This document shows, piece after piece, positions 7,603 through 16,132 of a stretch of 55,381 bases of DNA. Below the pieces are notes generated by a model. The model was given only the letters and a program-made list of their open reading frames with translations. It was not told where the DNA came from and ran no database searches. The position numbers were made by a program, and so were the translations under genes. Source of the stretch: a virus; IMG/VR virus record IMGVR_UViG_3300031974_001852, positions 1 to 55,381 of that record; one strand, written 5' to 3'. Each line of letters begins with the position of its first letter. The stretch's first letter is position 1.

Positions 7603-10122
7603 ATGAAGTTTTATACTAATATTTCTCGTATCGGTAACAGTATTTGCTACCGAGGATACGAGAACGGTGTACGCAAGCAGTATCGCGACACCTTCAAACC
7701 TGTTATGTATCTCCCCGCAAATAAACCAGACTCCGAGTGGAAGACGCTCGACGGTCGTTGCGTGTCTGAGGTACAGTTTGAAACGTTGTCCGAGGCAACT
7801 GAGTTCTGGAAGAACTATGACAACGTAGATAATGTTGAGGTACACGGTAACAATAACTTTGCCGCTCAGTACATACAGAAGCATTATCCCAACGAAATAT
7901 CGTACGACCCTGCTCAGATTCTCGTTGCTAACATCGACATCGAGGTTGAGTCCGATGACGGATTCCCTGAACCTGAGCGAGCAGAAAAAGAAGTACAATC
8001 TATCTGTCTCAAGTATCATGGTCGCCCTGACTTTTTCATCTGGGCACTTGAAGACAAGTATGATCCTGAGAAAACTCAGATCGACGTTGCTCCTGAACAT
8101 ATCAAGTTTATCAAGTGCGATGGCGAACTAGATCTCATCCTCAAGTTCCTTGGTTTCTGGAACGGTAAAGATACCTGTCCCGATGTCGTAACAGGTTGGA
8201 ACGTCCGACTGTTTGATATCCCGTATCTTGTCAATCGAGTCAACAATATACTGGGCGGCGATGCCTTCAAGAAGATGTCGCCATGGGGTATCGTTCGAGA
8301 AAAAGTAATCAGTCTCAAGGGTAGAAAGCAGCAGGTCTATGAGTTGGTCGGCATTGAGCAACTAGATTACTGGGATCTCTTTCAAAAGTTTGGCGTGTAC
8401 TCGTATGGCGTACAGGAGTCATACAAGCTGGATCATATCGCGAACGTTGTACTCGGTGAGAAGAAACTATCCTACGAGGAGCACGGTAATCTGTACACGC
8501 TGTACAAGGAAGATTATCAGAAGTTTATCGACTACAACATCAAAGACGTCCAGTTGGTCGAGCGCATCGACGAGAAGATGGGTTTGATTGACCTTGCTAT
8601 GACTATCGCGTACAAGGGTGGTTGTAACTATCAGGAAGCATTCGGGACTACGCAGTTGTGGGATACCTACATCTATCGCGAACTGTGTAAACGCAAGATC
8701 GTCGTGCCGCCCAAGAAAGAACATATGAAAACTGACTTCGGTGGTGGTTATGTGAAGGCACCGCATATCGGTCGTCACTCATGGGTTATCTCGTTTGACT
8801 TGAACAGTCTGTATCCTCACCTGATCATGCAGTATAATATGTCGCCTGAGACTATCGTGAGTACACGCACCTCTGGTGTCACTGTTGATAACTGCCTCGC
8901 TCGGGAGAGACCCGATAGTAAGTCGCCGCATGACTGTATCGCCGCCAACGGTGTACACTTCTCCAAAGACTTCCGTGGTGTTCTACCAGCAGTGATTGAT
9001 GGTCTGTATGCCGAGCGTAAACAAATAAAGAAGCATATGCTTGGACTACAATCTCAAGTTGAGAAGGGTGATAAAGGTGCCTCGAAGATGGTGACCAAAC
9101 TTGATACTCAACAAATGGCGATCAAGATTATGATGAACTCACTTTATGGTGGGTTGGGTAATCGCTGGTTTCGTTACTATGACATTCGCATGGCAGAAGC
9201 GATTACGATGTCAGGTCAGTTGTCTATCCGTTGGGCAGAGAAGGCAGTCAACGAATACATGAACAAGATATTGGAGACCGAAGGAGTTGACTACGTTATC
9301 GCGATTGACACTGATTCGGTGTATGTTAACTTCGGTCCTCTCGTTGAGAAGATGGGACTGACTGATACAGATCAGACTGTACAGATCCTGTCGCAGATTG
9401 GCGAGGAAAAGTTTGAACCCCTGTTCGAGCGATCGTACAATGAACTTGCCGAGTACATGAACGCATATGAGAACAAGATGGTAATGGGTCGCGAGGTAAT
9501 CGCTGACGCAGGTATCTGGACAGCGAAGAAGCGATACATCCTCAACGTACATAACAGCGAGGGTGTACAGTATGCCAAACCCAAACTAAAGATCATGGGT
9601 ATTGAGGCAGTCAAGTCATCCACTCCCGCCTCTTGTCGTGATGCCTTGAAGGCATTGTTTTCTGTCATGATATCGGGAACTGAAAAGCAAACGCAAAACT
9701 CTATTCGTATGTTCAAGGAACATTTCATCAATCTTGATCCTCACGAGATTGCCTTTCCTCGCGGAGTATCTGACGTTGGTAAGTGGAGAGACGCGAAGGA
9801 AATCTACAAAAAGGGTTGCCCCATTCACGTGCGCGGATCTCTGCTTTATAACAAACTATTGCTTGACAAAGGATTGGATCGCAGGTATAATATAATCAAG
9901 GACGGGGAGAAGATTAAGTTTCTCTACCTTGACGAAAAGAACCCTATCAAGGAAAACATCATTGCTTTCTACGATTTCCTTCCCGAGGAGTTTGGGTTGC
10001 ATAAATACATAGATTATGAACAGCAGTTTGAAAAGGCATTCCTGGCAGTGGTACGACCTGTGCTTGAGGCGATAGGTTGGAAAGAAGAAGAGTCAGTAAG
10101 TCTTGAAGATTTTTTCGCATGA
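7603..10122 (+). CDS. 43: DNA polymerase, family B (gp43-like)
   Basis: 839 aa, slightly shorter than T4 gp43 (898 aa). The N-terminal 3'-5' exonuclease shows Exo I ANIDIEVES, with D112 and E114. Polymerase motif A is FDLNSLYPHLIM around residue 400, motif B is KIMMNSLYGGLGN around 508-520, and motif C is AIDTDSVYVNF around 567-575 with the two catalytic aspartates. It replicates phage DNA with the clamp loader products of 44 and 62. It has its own early promoter. The stop overlaps the next start (ATGA). Confidence 0.98.
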   Translation: MKFYTNISRIGNSICYRGYENGVRKQYRDTFKPVMYLPANKPDSEWKTLDGRCVSEVQFETLSEATEFWKNYDNVDNVEVHGNNNFAAQYIQKHYPNEISYDPAQILVANIDIEVESDDGFPEPERAEKEVQSICLKYHGRPDFFIWALEDKYDPEKTQIDVAPEHIKFIKCDGELDLILKFLGFWNGKDTCPDVVTGWNVRLFDIPYLVNRVNNILGGDAFKKMSPWGIVREKVISLKGRKQQVYELVGIEQLDYWDLFQKFGVYSYGVQESYKLDHIANVVLGEKKLSYEEHGNLYTLYKEDYQKFIDYNIKDVQLVERIDEKMGLIDLAMTIAYKGGCNYQEAFGTTQLWDTYIYRELCKRKIVVPPKKEHMKTDFGGGYVKAPHIGRHSWVISFDLNSLYPHLIMQYNMSPETIVSTRTSGVTVDNCLARERPDSKSPHDCIAANGVHFSKDFRGVLPAVIDGLYAERKQIKKHMLGLQSQVEKGDKGASKMVTKLDTQQMAIKIMMNSLYGGLGNRWFRYYDIRMAEAITMSGQLSIRWAEKAVNEYMNKILETEGVDYVIAIDTDSVYVNFGPLVEKMGLTDTDQTVQILSQIGEEKFEPLFERSYNELAEYMNAYENKMVMGREVIADAGIWTAKKRYILNVHNSEGVQYAKPKLKIMGIEAVKSSTPASCRDALKALFSVMISGTEKQTQNSIRMFKEHFINLDPHEIAFPRGVSDVGKWRDAKEIYKKGCPIHVRGSLLYNKLLLDKGLDRRYNIIKDGEKIKFLYLDEKNPIKENIIAFYDFLPEEFGLHKYIDYEQQFEKAFLAVVRPVLEAIGWKEEESVSLEDFFA

Positions 10123-10733
10123 ACTTAGATCATCTAGTTGAACTCGAATATGGTTGGGGGCACTTGCCTCCAACAAATCATATTTTTGATTTCTTTGAAC
10201 AAATACAAGGCAGGTGGGAACCTACAAACATACTGGAGATAGGATTTCATCTTGGTCACTCTACAACGTACCTACTTGAAATCTTTAAACAAGCAAAAGT
10301 TACCACAGTGAGTCCTGGTTATGAATCTGTTGCCAAGCATGTTTTAGAAAGGCAAAAGAAGAAAATAAAGGGCGAGGTTCCGGAGGATTTAGAAAAACAC
10401 ACAGCAGATACTAGAGCGATGATGGCAAAGGTAATGAAAGAAAAGTATGGCGATAGATTTAACTGGGTTAGTCAACGAACAATTTTTGCGTACTCTGATC
10501 TAGACAAATCCGCTCCGTTTGATTTCGCCTTGATTGATGGCGCGCACACATATCAAAATACTGTTATTGATTTGAAATGTTGTTTAGATTTTGGCGTGAA
10601 GCAATTGTTGATAGATAACATTGATCAACCAGATGTTCTTCTAGCGGCGAGAAACTCTGGATGGGAGATAAGTTACATCCAACCATACAGTCAGGGTAAA
10701 GACTGTAATGCTATCGCCTTCTTGGAATATTGA
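10119..10733 (+). CDS. Class I SAM-dependent methyltransferase-like protein
   Basis: 204 aa. The SAM-binding motif I is ILEIGFHLGHSTTYLL near residues 38-53, and the acidic FALIDGAHTYQNT around 143 resembles the motif of Methyltransf_24-type enzymes that act on sugars or small molecules. It is coupled to gp43 by a 4-nt overlap. Related folds at 11832 and 16959 suggest a set of surface- or sugar-modifying methyltransferases. The substrate is not readable. Confidence 0.65.
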   Translation: MNLDHLVELEYGWGHLPPTNHIFDFFEQIQGRWEPTNILEIGFHLGHSTTYLLEIFKQAKVTTVSPGYESVAKHVLERQKKKIKGEVPEDLEKHTADTRAMMAKVMKEKYGDRFNWVSQRTIFAYSDLDKSAPFDFALIDGAHTYQNTVIDLKCCLDFGVKQLLIDNIDQPDVLLAARNSGWEISYIQPYSQGKDCNAIAFLEY

Positions 10734-10909
10734 TGAAAAAATATATGACATTTAAGCATTGGAAAACTGGTGAAGAAAAAACCATTGAGTACAAAGAACA
10801 TAACTTACCTGTTAACCCTAACAGCGAACGCATCGTTGTTTGGAATCTGACTGAAGGTAAACTTGAGGACGTTATTAAGTCCAGCATAGTTAAAACCTAT
10901 GAAAAATAA
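10733..10909 (+). CDS. Hypothetical 58-aa protein
   Basis: Starts in an ATGA overlap with the methyltransferase stop and ends TAATG into the next gene, so it is embedded in a coupled operon. Basic N-terminus (MKKYMTFKHWKTGEEK), no recognisable domain. Confidence 0.6.
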   Translation: MKKYMTFKHWKTGEEKTIEYKEHNLPVNPNSERIVVWNLTEGKLEDVIKSSIVKTYEK

Positions 10910-11835
10910 TGTATGAACTAACCATATTCAAGAACGCATTCGATAATAAAACCCACAGGTATTTGAACATGCCTGATTGGGATTCATTCGTTTATCTTCT
11001 TGAACAACTATCAAAGCAACCTCTTGCTGGTAAGAAGGATGCTGAACTAATATCCCCTGCTGTTTATAAAGAGGGGACAACACGTGCAAACAGAAATGTC
11101 GAGTACTGGGGAAACTGGGCATGCGTTGACGTGGACGACTATGAGGGAACTATTGATGGAATTATTAATCGGTTCGCAGATACTAATCTTGTTATCTACA
11201 GTACTGCTTCTTCGACGCCAGAAAAAATTAAATTCCGCATTGTATTCGATTTGGACAGACGAGTTGAGGGAGACGAAATCAAGCACTTCTGGTATGCTCT
11301 TAATAAATCCATCGGCGATCTTGGCGACAAACAAACAAAAGATTCTTCGCGTATGTATTACATACCAGCGCGATATGTGGGCGCTCATAACTTTTTCCAT
11401 GTTAACACTGGTAGTCCAATTAGTGTGGGTTCTCTCCTGAGGAAATATCCGTACCAGGAAAAAACTGGCAATGCTCTACTTGATGTTTTGCCTGAGGAGA
11501 TTAAAGAGTCAGTCATTGAGCATCGAAAGAACAGTCTAACTAATACTAATGTGACTTGGACTGGATATCTTGACTGCCCCTTCTTTCCTAATAAAATGGC
11601 AATGGACTATAAATCAGTTTCTGGTACAGGTTGGTATCATCAAATGTATCGCATCATGGTAGCGACTGCTTGTAATGCAGTAAAAGCAGGGTATCCTATC
11701 ACTGCTCAGCAGATCGCTCAGATGTGTAAAGAACTAGATATGGAAACAGGGAACTGGTATAAAAACCGCCCACTAGAACTTGAGGCAACTTCTGCTCTCA
11801 GATGGGCATATTCTAATTCATATGAGGTGCTATGA
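10909..11835 (+). CDS. Primase-polymerase-like (AEP superfamily) protein
   Basis: 308 aa. The likely catalytic DxD is in WACVDVDDYEG (D74, D76). The segment YSTASSTPEKIKFRIVFDLDR (97-117) and DSSRMYYIPARY (145-156) match by eye the pattern seen in archaeo-eukaryotic-type primases of phages and plasmids (YSTxSxTPExPRxRVV then SRxxY). The C-terminal half resembles a helical primase accessory region. No T4-type gp61 primase is visible in the window, so this could be the phage primase, working with the gp41 helicase at 20908. A nuclease or replication-initiator role is an alternative. Confidence 0.55.
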   Translation: MYELTIFKNAFDNKTHRYLNMPDWDSFVYLLEQLSKQPLAGKKDAELISPAVYKEGTTRANRNVEYWGNWACVDVDDYEGTIDGIINRFADTNLVIYSTASSTPEKIKFRIVFDLDRRVEGDEIKHFWYALNKSIGDLGDKQTKDSSRMYYIPARYVGAHNFFHVNTGSPISVGSLLRKYPYQEKTGNALLDVLPEEIKESVIEHRKNSLTNTNVTWTGYLDCPFFPNKMAMDYKSVSGTGWYHQMYRIMVATACNAVKAGYPITAQQIAQMCKELDMETGNWYKNRPLELEATSALRWAYSNSYEVL

Positions 11836-12371
11836 TAATGGCGAGATTTAACTTTTTAGAAAAAATGATTAAAGAAAATAAGTACAAAGTTGGCGTAGAA
11901 ATTGGCGTTCAACAAGGAACTACGTTCAAACATTTAATCAGTAAGTGTGAAGGTCTAGAACTTTATGGTGTTGATATTTGGTCGACAAAAAATGTGCGCT
12001 GGGATGGATCAACTTCAGAAGATCTCGAAAAAGATAAAACAAGTGTCAACTATGGGTATTATCTGGACTTACAAAATTGGATCACGTTCCAAGCGGGTGC
12101 GAAAGATAGAGCGCATTTAATTCGAAAATTGAGTTTGGATGCCGCGAAAGATTTCCAGGACGAATCTCTAGACTTCATATTCATTGATGCCTCGCATCAG
12201 TATCCTGCTGTGCTTGACGATATGAAAGCATGGATCCCTAAAGTAAGGAAGGGTGGACTGGTTTCCGGCGACGACTATGGCGATAAGTTCCCAGGAGTTG
12301 CTAAATCAGTGGCAGAATATGGACATCCTTTTGGATTGAATGGACCCGTTTGGTGGTGGATAAAAGATTAA
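11832..12371 (+). CDS. Class I SAM methyltransferase-like protein
   Basis: 179 aa. Motif I is VGVEIGVQQGTTFKHL (residues 20-35). The motif LDFIFIDASHQYPAVLDDMKAW carries the IDAxH signature of Methyltransf_24 sugar/natural-product methyltransferases. It overlaps both neighbours by a few nucleotides and is followed by a glycosyltransferase. That suggests glycan assembly and methylation as a joint activity. Confidence 0.7.
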   Translation: MIMARFNFLEKMIKENKYKVGVEIGVQQGTTFKHLISKCEGLELYGVDIWSTKNVRWDGSTSEDLEKDKTSVNYGYYLDLQNWITFQAGAKDRAHLIRKLSLDAAKDFQDESLDFIFIDASHQYPAVLDDMKAWIPKVRKGGLVSGDDYGDKFPGVAKSVAEYGHPFGLNGPVWWWIKD

Positions 12372-13130
12372 ATGCTAACGATAGTAACACCATACTTCGA
12401 AGATGAGAAGCAGTTGACAAGGTATTTGTCTCAAGACTGCTTTGATTTGGTTGACGAAGTTATTATCATTGACGATGGATCTGAAGTAGAAAATGCTAAA
12501 GATATTGTGAGGCAGCACCTCAAGAAACAGATAGTTCCTCCTCACTGTAAGTTTAGAGTGTTGCGTGTTGCTGAGAATCTCGGGTTCAATGGACACGGTT
12601 GTCGCAACCTCGGTGTACAACAGGCAAGTAATGAGTGGGTGTTCCTGGTTGACGTTGACATAGCAGTTGACAAGAAAAACATCGAACTTATAAGAGACGC
12701 CATACCCAACCTTCAAGAGAATCAGTTTTTAGGTATGTGGTTTGCATCTCCTCTTGCTGGCGGAAAAGAAGAACCTGTAGAGTACAACTCCTATGTTATT
12801 CGCAAGGAAGATTTCCTAGCGACTCGTGGATATGACGAGGAGTTCGTAAACATACATGGCGGTTCAAGAGTTTTCGTTGAAAGGTTGATGACGAAATATG
12901 AGAGAGTGATGCTTGATGGTTCGGGTATTGGTCCAACCAGATATGGTAGAGAAATCAGAGTTGTAGAAGGGCAGGAAAAAACTGAGTATGATGATCATTT
13001 CATTTATCATCCTCATACTTGGGACGGGGTTGAAGAATTATTAGAGATGGCGAGGGAACGCAATAAACATCCAGAAACTTGGAAGGATAAAACATTTATA
13101 GACTTTGACTGGTATGAGGAAAAACTATGA
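12372..13130 (+). CDS. Family 2-like glycosyltransferase (paralogue of 1615)
   Basis: 252 aa. The GT-A features are IVTPYFEDEKQL at the start, EVIIIDDGSEV near 35, NLGFNGHGCRNLG near 75 and the DxD-like VDVDI near 97. It shares order and spacing of all these motifs with the protein at 1615, so the two are paralogues. It abuts the methyltransferase stop and overlaps the MazG-like start. Acceptor unknown. Confidence 0.75.
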   Translation: MLTIVTPYFEDEKQLTRYLSQDCFDLVDEVIIIDDGSEVENAKDIVRQHLKKQIVPPHCKFRVLRVAENLGFNGHGCRNLGVQQASNEWVFLVDVDIAVDKKNIELIRDAIPNLQENQFLGMWFASPLAGGKEEPVEYNSYVIRKEDFLATRGYDEEFVNIHGGSRVFVERLMTKYERVMLDGSGIGPTRYGREIRVVEGQEKTEYDDHFIYHPHTWDGVEELLEMARERNKHPETWKDKTFIDFDWYEEKL

Positions 13131-13423
13131 AAGAGTTGATTCACATGGTAACTCGCTGGCATCACGATCGTAATCTGATCAATGGTGCTACTGACAAGGA
13201 TCAGGTATGTAAACTGATTCAGGAAGTCGGTGAGTTGAGCGACAACGTATGTAAGGGCAAAGATATCAAAGACGACATCGGAGATTGTATGGTAGTCCTT
13301 ATAAATATTGCCGAACGTAATGGCACAAACTTGGAAGAGTGTTTGCACCACGCGTGGAATGACATCAAAGATCGTACAGGTCGTATGGTCGATGGTGTTT
13401 TCGTTAAAGACGATGATCAGTAA
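13127..13423 (+). CDS. MazG-like nucleotide pyrophosphohydrolase
   Basis: 98 aa with the all-alpha NTP-PPase signature: EVGEL (ExxE) followed by KDDIGDCMVVL (the second metal-binding helix). The family hydrolyses NTPs or dNTPs to monophosphates. Phage MazG proteins have been linked to nucleotide recycling and, debatably, to ppGpp levels. It lies directly before the PsiE-isocitrate lyase-oxidase operon and overlaps PsiE, so it may be co-expressed with it. Confidence 0.8.
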   Translation: MKELIHMVTRWHHDRNLINGATDKDQVCKLIQEVGELSDNVCKGKDIKDDIGDCMVVLINIAERNGTNLEECLHHAWNDIKDRTGRMVDGVFVKDDDQ

Positions 13424-13838
13424 AAATAAGATTAAACATGGTGTCGGTGAAGGCATCATGCATATTGAGAAGGCACTCCTTCTCTTCATTGTAGCAGGTA
13501 CGGTCTGGGCGGCTGTATACGATATCATCAGTATGTTCACAACACAGGGTAGGATGGATCTTGCTGACCTTTTCCTACTCTTTATCTACGCTGAGATATT
13601 GGGCATGGTTGGTGCCTTCTATAAAGACCATAGACTACCAGTAACACTCCCATTGATCATTGCGATGACAGCATTGACTCGTATGATCATACTACAAACC
13701 AAAGGCACTGAACCTTTGAATATAATTTATGAGAGTGGCGGTATTCTTATTTTGGCAATAGCGGCATACGTTATGTCGGCGAAAGATAAAATTAGTTTAG
13801 AAAAGTTATCATTGAGGAAAGACAATGAAGAAGCGTGA
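13413..13838 (+). CDS. psiE: PsiE-like phosphate-starvation membrane protein
   Basis: 141 aa from ATG 13413, which overlaps the MazG-like gene by 11 nt; ATG 13458 (MHIEKALLLF) is the alternative. Four hydrophobic segments are visible (ALLLFIVAGTVWAAVYDIIS, DLFLLFIYAEILGMVGAF, TLPLIIAMTALTRMIIL, GGILILAIAAYVMS). The arrangement IEKALLL, LLFIYAEILGMV, and ITA-type helix followed by RMII matches the PsiE family. E. coli psiE is induced on phosphate starvation; its molecular role is unclear. Its last 14 nt overlap the isocitrate lyase start, tying the two together. Confidence 0.75.
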   Translation: MISKNKIKHGVGEGIMHIEKALLLFIVAGTVWAAVYDIISMFTTQGRMDLADLFLLFIYAEILGMVGAFYKDHRLPVTLPLIIAMTALTRMIILQTKGTEPLNIIYESGGILILAIAAYVMSAKDKISLEKLSLRKDNEEA

Positions 13839-15033
13839 CTACAGTCCAGAGGTAGTGGATAAATTAAAAGGATCGGTGCAAGTAGAGCACACATTAGCAA
13901 AGATGGGCGCGACTAACCTTCGTAAGTTGTTCGCTACGCACCCATATATAAATACATTCGGAGCATACAACGGTCAACAGGCAGTACAACATGTCAAGGC
14001 TGGTATTCATGCGATATACTTATCGGGATGGCAAGTTGCAGCGTCGTCTAATAGTGCGCTGGAAACTTATCCTGACCAGAGTCTCTACCCTGTTAACTCT
14101 GTTCCTGATGTCGTTAGGAATATCAATAATAGTTTTCGCCGACAAGATCAAATCTCTGTATCTGAAGGTGGAGAAGGGTTTCCGTTCGCTCCTATCATCG
14201 CGGATGCAGAAGCAGGATTCGGAGGAGTCTTAAATGCTTACGAACTGGCACGAAATCTTATTGAGGCAGGCGCAGCAGCCGTTCACTTCGAAGACCAAGT
14301 CTCCTCAGAAAAAAAGTGCGGACACCTCGGAGGAAAGGTTCTCATCCCAACCTCCCAAGCCATTCGTAATCTTAATGCTGCTCGTCTCGCTAGTGATGTT
14401 GCTGGGACCGACACTCTTGTTATTGCTCGAACGGACGCAGAATCTGCCAAGTTCCTTGCGACCGATGTCGACGATCTTGACCGTAAGTTCCTCACCGGAG
14501 ATCGTTCCCCAGAAGGATTCTACTCCATCCAAGAAGGACGTGGACTAGAGTTCGGTTGTGAACGCGGTCAGCGATATGCAGAGTATGCTGATCTAGTATG
14601 GTGCGAAACCTCAAAACCTTGTCTGAAAGAAGCGAAGCAGTTTGCTGATGCGGTGAGGGGTGCTGTCCCTGACGCGATGCTCGCGTATAACTGCTCGCCA
14701 TCATTCAACTGGCGCAAGAGCATCCCAGGTGATCAAGAACTTGCTGACTTCCAGTGGGAGTTGAGCAAGATGGGATTCAAGTTTCAGTTTATCACGCTCG
14801 CTGGTTTCCATGCCACGAACAACGCAGTGTTTCAGTTCGCTCGTTCGTACAAGAAGCATGGCATGCTGGCATACTCTTGGTTACAGGAAGAGGAGTTTGC
14901 CGCAGAGCAGTTTGGTTACACAAGCACAAAGCATCAAAGAGAAGTTGGCGTAGGATATTTTGATGTGATCACTGAGGCACTTGGTAGTTCTACCGCTGCC
15001 TTGTCAGGTTCAACTGAAGCGGAGCAGTTCTAA
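13825..15033 (+). CDS. aceA: Isocitrate lyase
   Basis: 402 aa, close to the E. coli AceA length of 434 but missing about the first 25 residues. The catalytic signature KKCGH lies at 163-167, with Cys165 as the acid/base. SGWQVAA (67-73), ADAEAGFGG (126-134), HFEDQ, ARTDAE, WCET and NCSPSFNW (289-296) are all intact, and the C-terminal GSTEAEQF resembles AceA. KKCGH and the length separate it from methylisocitrate lyase. It should cleave isocitrate to glyoxylate and succinate, bypassing the two decarboxylating TCA steps. No malate synthase is visible in the window. The gene overlaps psiE and the following membrane-protein gene. A phage copy is highly unusual. Confidence 0.95.
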   Translation: MKKRDYSPEVVDKLKGSVQVEHTLAKMGATNLRKLFATHPYINTFGAYNGQQAVQHVKAGIHAIYLSGWQVAASSNSALETYPDQSLYPVNSVPDVVRNINNSFRRQDQISVSEGGEGFPFAPIIADAEAGFGGVLNAYELARNLIEAGAAAVHFEDQVSSEKKCGHLGGKVLIPTSQAIRNLNAARLASDVAGTDTLVIARTDAESAKFLATDVDDLDRKFLTGDRSPEGFYSIQEGRGLEFGCERGQRYAEYADLVWCETSKPCLKEAKQFADAVRGAVPDAMLAYNCSPSFNWRKSIPGDQELADFQWELSKMGFKFQFITLAGFHATNNAVFQFARSYKKHGMLAYSWLQEEEFAAEQFGYTSTKHQREVGVGYFDVITEALGSSTAALSGSTEAEQF

Positions 15034-15371
15034 TGTTTAAATCAATTGGTTTTTGGATTTATGATCTGTACAACTTCTTTTTTAGTTTGAAGGTCAATCC
15101 ACTGCGACACATTCCAAACGCATTCACACAGTTTATTCTGATGTTCTATCTGTCAGTAATGTGGACTGTTGTGTTTACTATTTGGACTGGGTACACAATT
15201 TATTTCGGAATCGGTAGTGTTGGGGCACACTTACTTGTTATTGGCGCATTCTTCATAACAGCACTCACTTTTCAAGATGCTGAGAAGAACGGACATCTTT
15301 GGGTAAAGAGAACTCCTTTACCTGATGTCAAAGATAGGAGGTGTGTATGGGATTTGGAAAAGGAGGGATAG
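15033..15371 (+). CDS. Membrane protein in the AOX operon (112 aa)
   Basis: Starts at the TAATG junction with isocitrate lyase. Two strong hydrophobic stretches are present, around 33-57 (FILMFYLSVMWTVVFTIWTGY) and 62-80 (GSVGAHLLVIGAFFITALTF), and the tail is charged. No family is recognised with certainty. Its position between isocitrate lyase and cytochrome c suggests a membrane accessory, but it may be an unrelated conserved phage protein. Confidence 0.7.
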   Translation: MFKSIGFWIYDLYNFFFSLKVNPLRHIPNAFTQFILMFYLSVMWTVVFTIWTGYTIYFGIGSVGAHLLVIGAFFITALTFQDAEKNGHLWVKRTPLPDVKDRRCVWDLEKEG

Positions 15372-15553
15372 TCCTTCTGATTTTACTATCTGGTTGTACC
15401 TCTATTGAAGAAGAGAAGGCACCTTGCCTTGAGTGGACAACTGAGATTATCGAGAGAAGAGAACGATTGCCTTATCCGATGCAGGGTACAATCATCAGGG
15501 AAGAACCATACACGTATTGTAGAAAGAGGGCGAAGTCAAATGACACTGCTTGA
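15347..15553 (+). CDS. Small lipoprotein (68 aa)
   Basis: ATG 15347 is preceded by an excellent AGGAGG ribosome site. A short signal peptide ends in the lipobox LLSGC, so the mature protein is lipid-anchored. The mature part contains two further cysteines and many charged residues. It overlaps its upstream neighbour by 25 nt and its downstream neighbour by 14 nt. Function unknown. Confidence 0.75.
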   Translation: MGFGKGGIVLLILLSGCTSIEEEKAPCLEWTTEIIERRERLPYPMQGTIIREEPYTYCRKRAKSNDTA

Positions 15554-15692
15554 TGTATTTGTAGTATTTTGGATTGCGGCACCGTTGATCATGTTCTTTG
15601 GTATGCTCTATGGAGATTACCTTGATGGTGAGTACACACCACCATGGCAAAAGAAAAAAGACGGAGTTAACTCAGGAGCAAAGTTCGGATGA
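15540..15692 (+). CDS. Single-pass membrane protein (50 aa)
   Basis: An N-terminal hydrophobic helix (LLDVFVVFWIAAPLIMFFGML) is followed by a short acidic and lysine-rich tail. It overlaps the lipoprotein stop and the cytochrome start. Its size and topology resemble the small subunits or anchors found near oxidases, but there is no specific homology I can name. Confidence 0.65.
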   Translation: MTLLDVFVVFWIAAPLIMFFGMLYGDYLDGEYTPPWQKKKDGVNSGAKFG

Positions 15693-16132
15693 AATTTTAT
15701 AGTTGTTTTCCAACAAGAAGTTTGTTGTTATTGATAGCGATTGTGTCTGTCATTCTGTTGGCAGGATGTGGTCAGAATGATCCTGGTCTAGCAAAGAAGA
15801 TTAGTATCACAAAAGATCAACGTGCCGCTATCGAAGAACGCATCAAACCATTTAGCGTTGTAATGGTAGATGGAGTCACGGCTGTAGTACCAGTTGCCGC
15901 ACTTCCTGGTGAGGCAAAGTATGCTGCTTGTGGTGCGTGTCATGGCGCGCAAGGTGGTGGAGGTGTTGGTCCTGCGTTGGCGGGTCAGACTGTAGAGTAC
16001 ATCGTTGGTCGACTCAATCAATACAAGGCAGGCGAGAAGGTCGGTAATCAAAGCAACCTCATGTGGGGTCAGGCAGCAGGACTATCTGATCAAGACATGA
16101 ACGATCTTGCGGAGTACATTGCAACGCTATGA
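15689..16132 (+). CDS. Lipid-anchored class I cytochrome c
   Basis: 147 aa. Residues 1-27 form a lipoprotein signal (LLAGC, Cys27). The haem-binding motif CGACH is at 81-85 and a distal methionine candidate is M125 in NLMWG. The domain size and YIVGRLNQYKAGEK segment look like cytochrome c553/c5-type carriers. It should need the host Ccm machinery for haem attachment and sit on the periplasmic face, carrying single electrons. It overlaps the AOX start by 4 nt. AOX itself takes electrons from quinol, not cytochrome c, so the two probably serve different branches. Confidence 0.92.
   Translation: MKFYSCFPTRSLLLLIAIVSVILLAGCGQNDPGLAKKISITKDQRAAIEERIKPFSVVMVDGVTAVVPVAALPGEAKYAACGACHGAQGGGGVGPALAGQTVEYIVGRLNQYKAGEKVGNQSNLMWGQAAGLSDQDMNDLAEYIATL

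Noticed and set aside
7471-8100. Long minus-strand open frame opposite the polymerase start
   Set aside because: It lies antisense to gp43 with no ribosome site and no recognisable protein pattern; it is a shadow of the coding strand.
13825-15033. Methylisocitrate lyase or phosphoenolpyruvate mutase instead of isocitrate lyase
   Set aside because: The length (402 aa), the KKCGH signature and the long C-terminal domain ending in STEAEQF match isocitrate lyase, not the shorter relatives.
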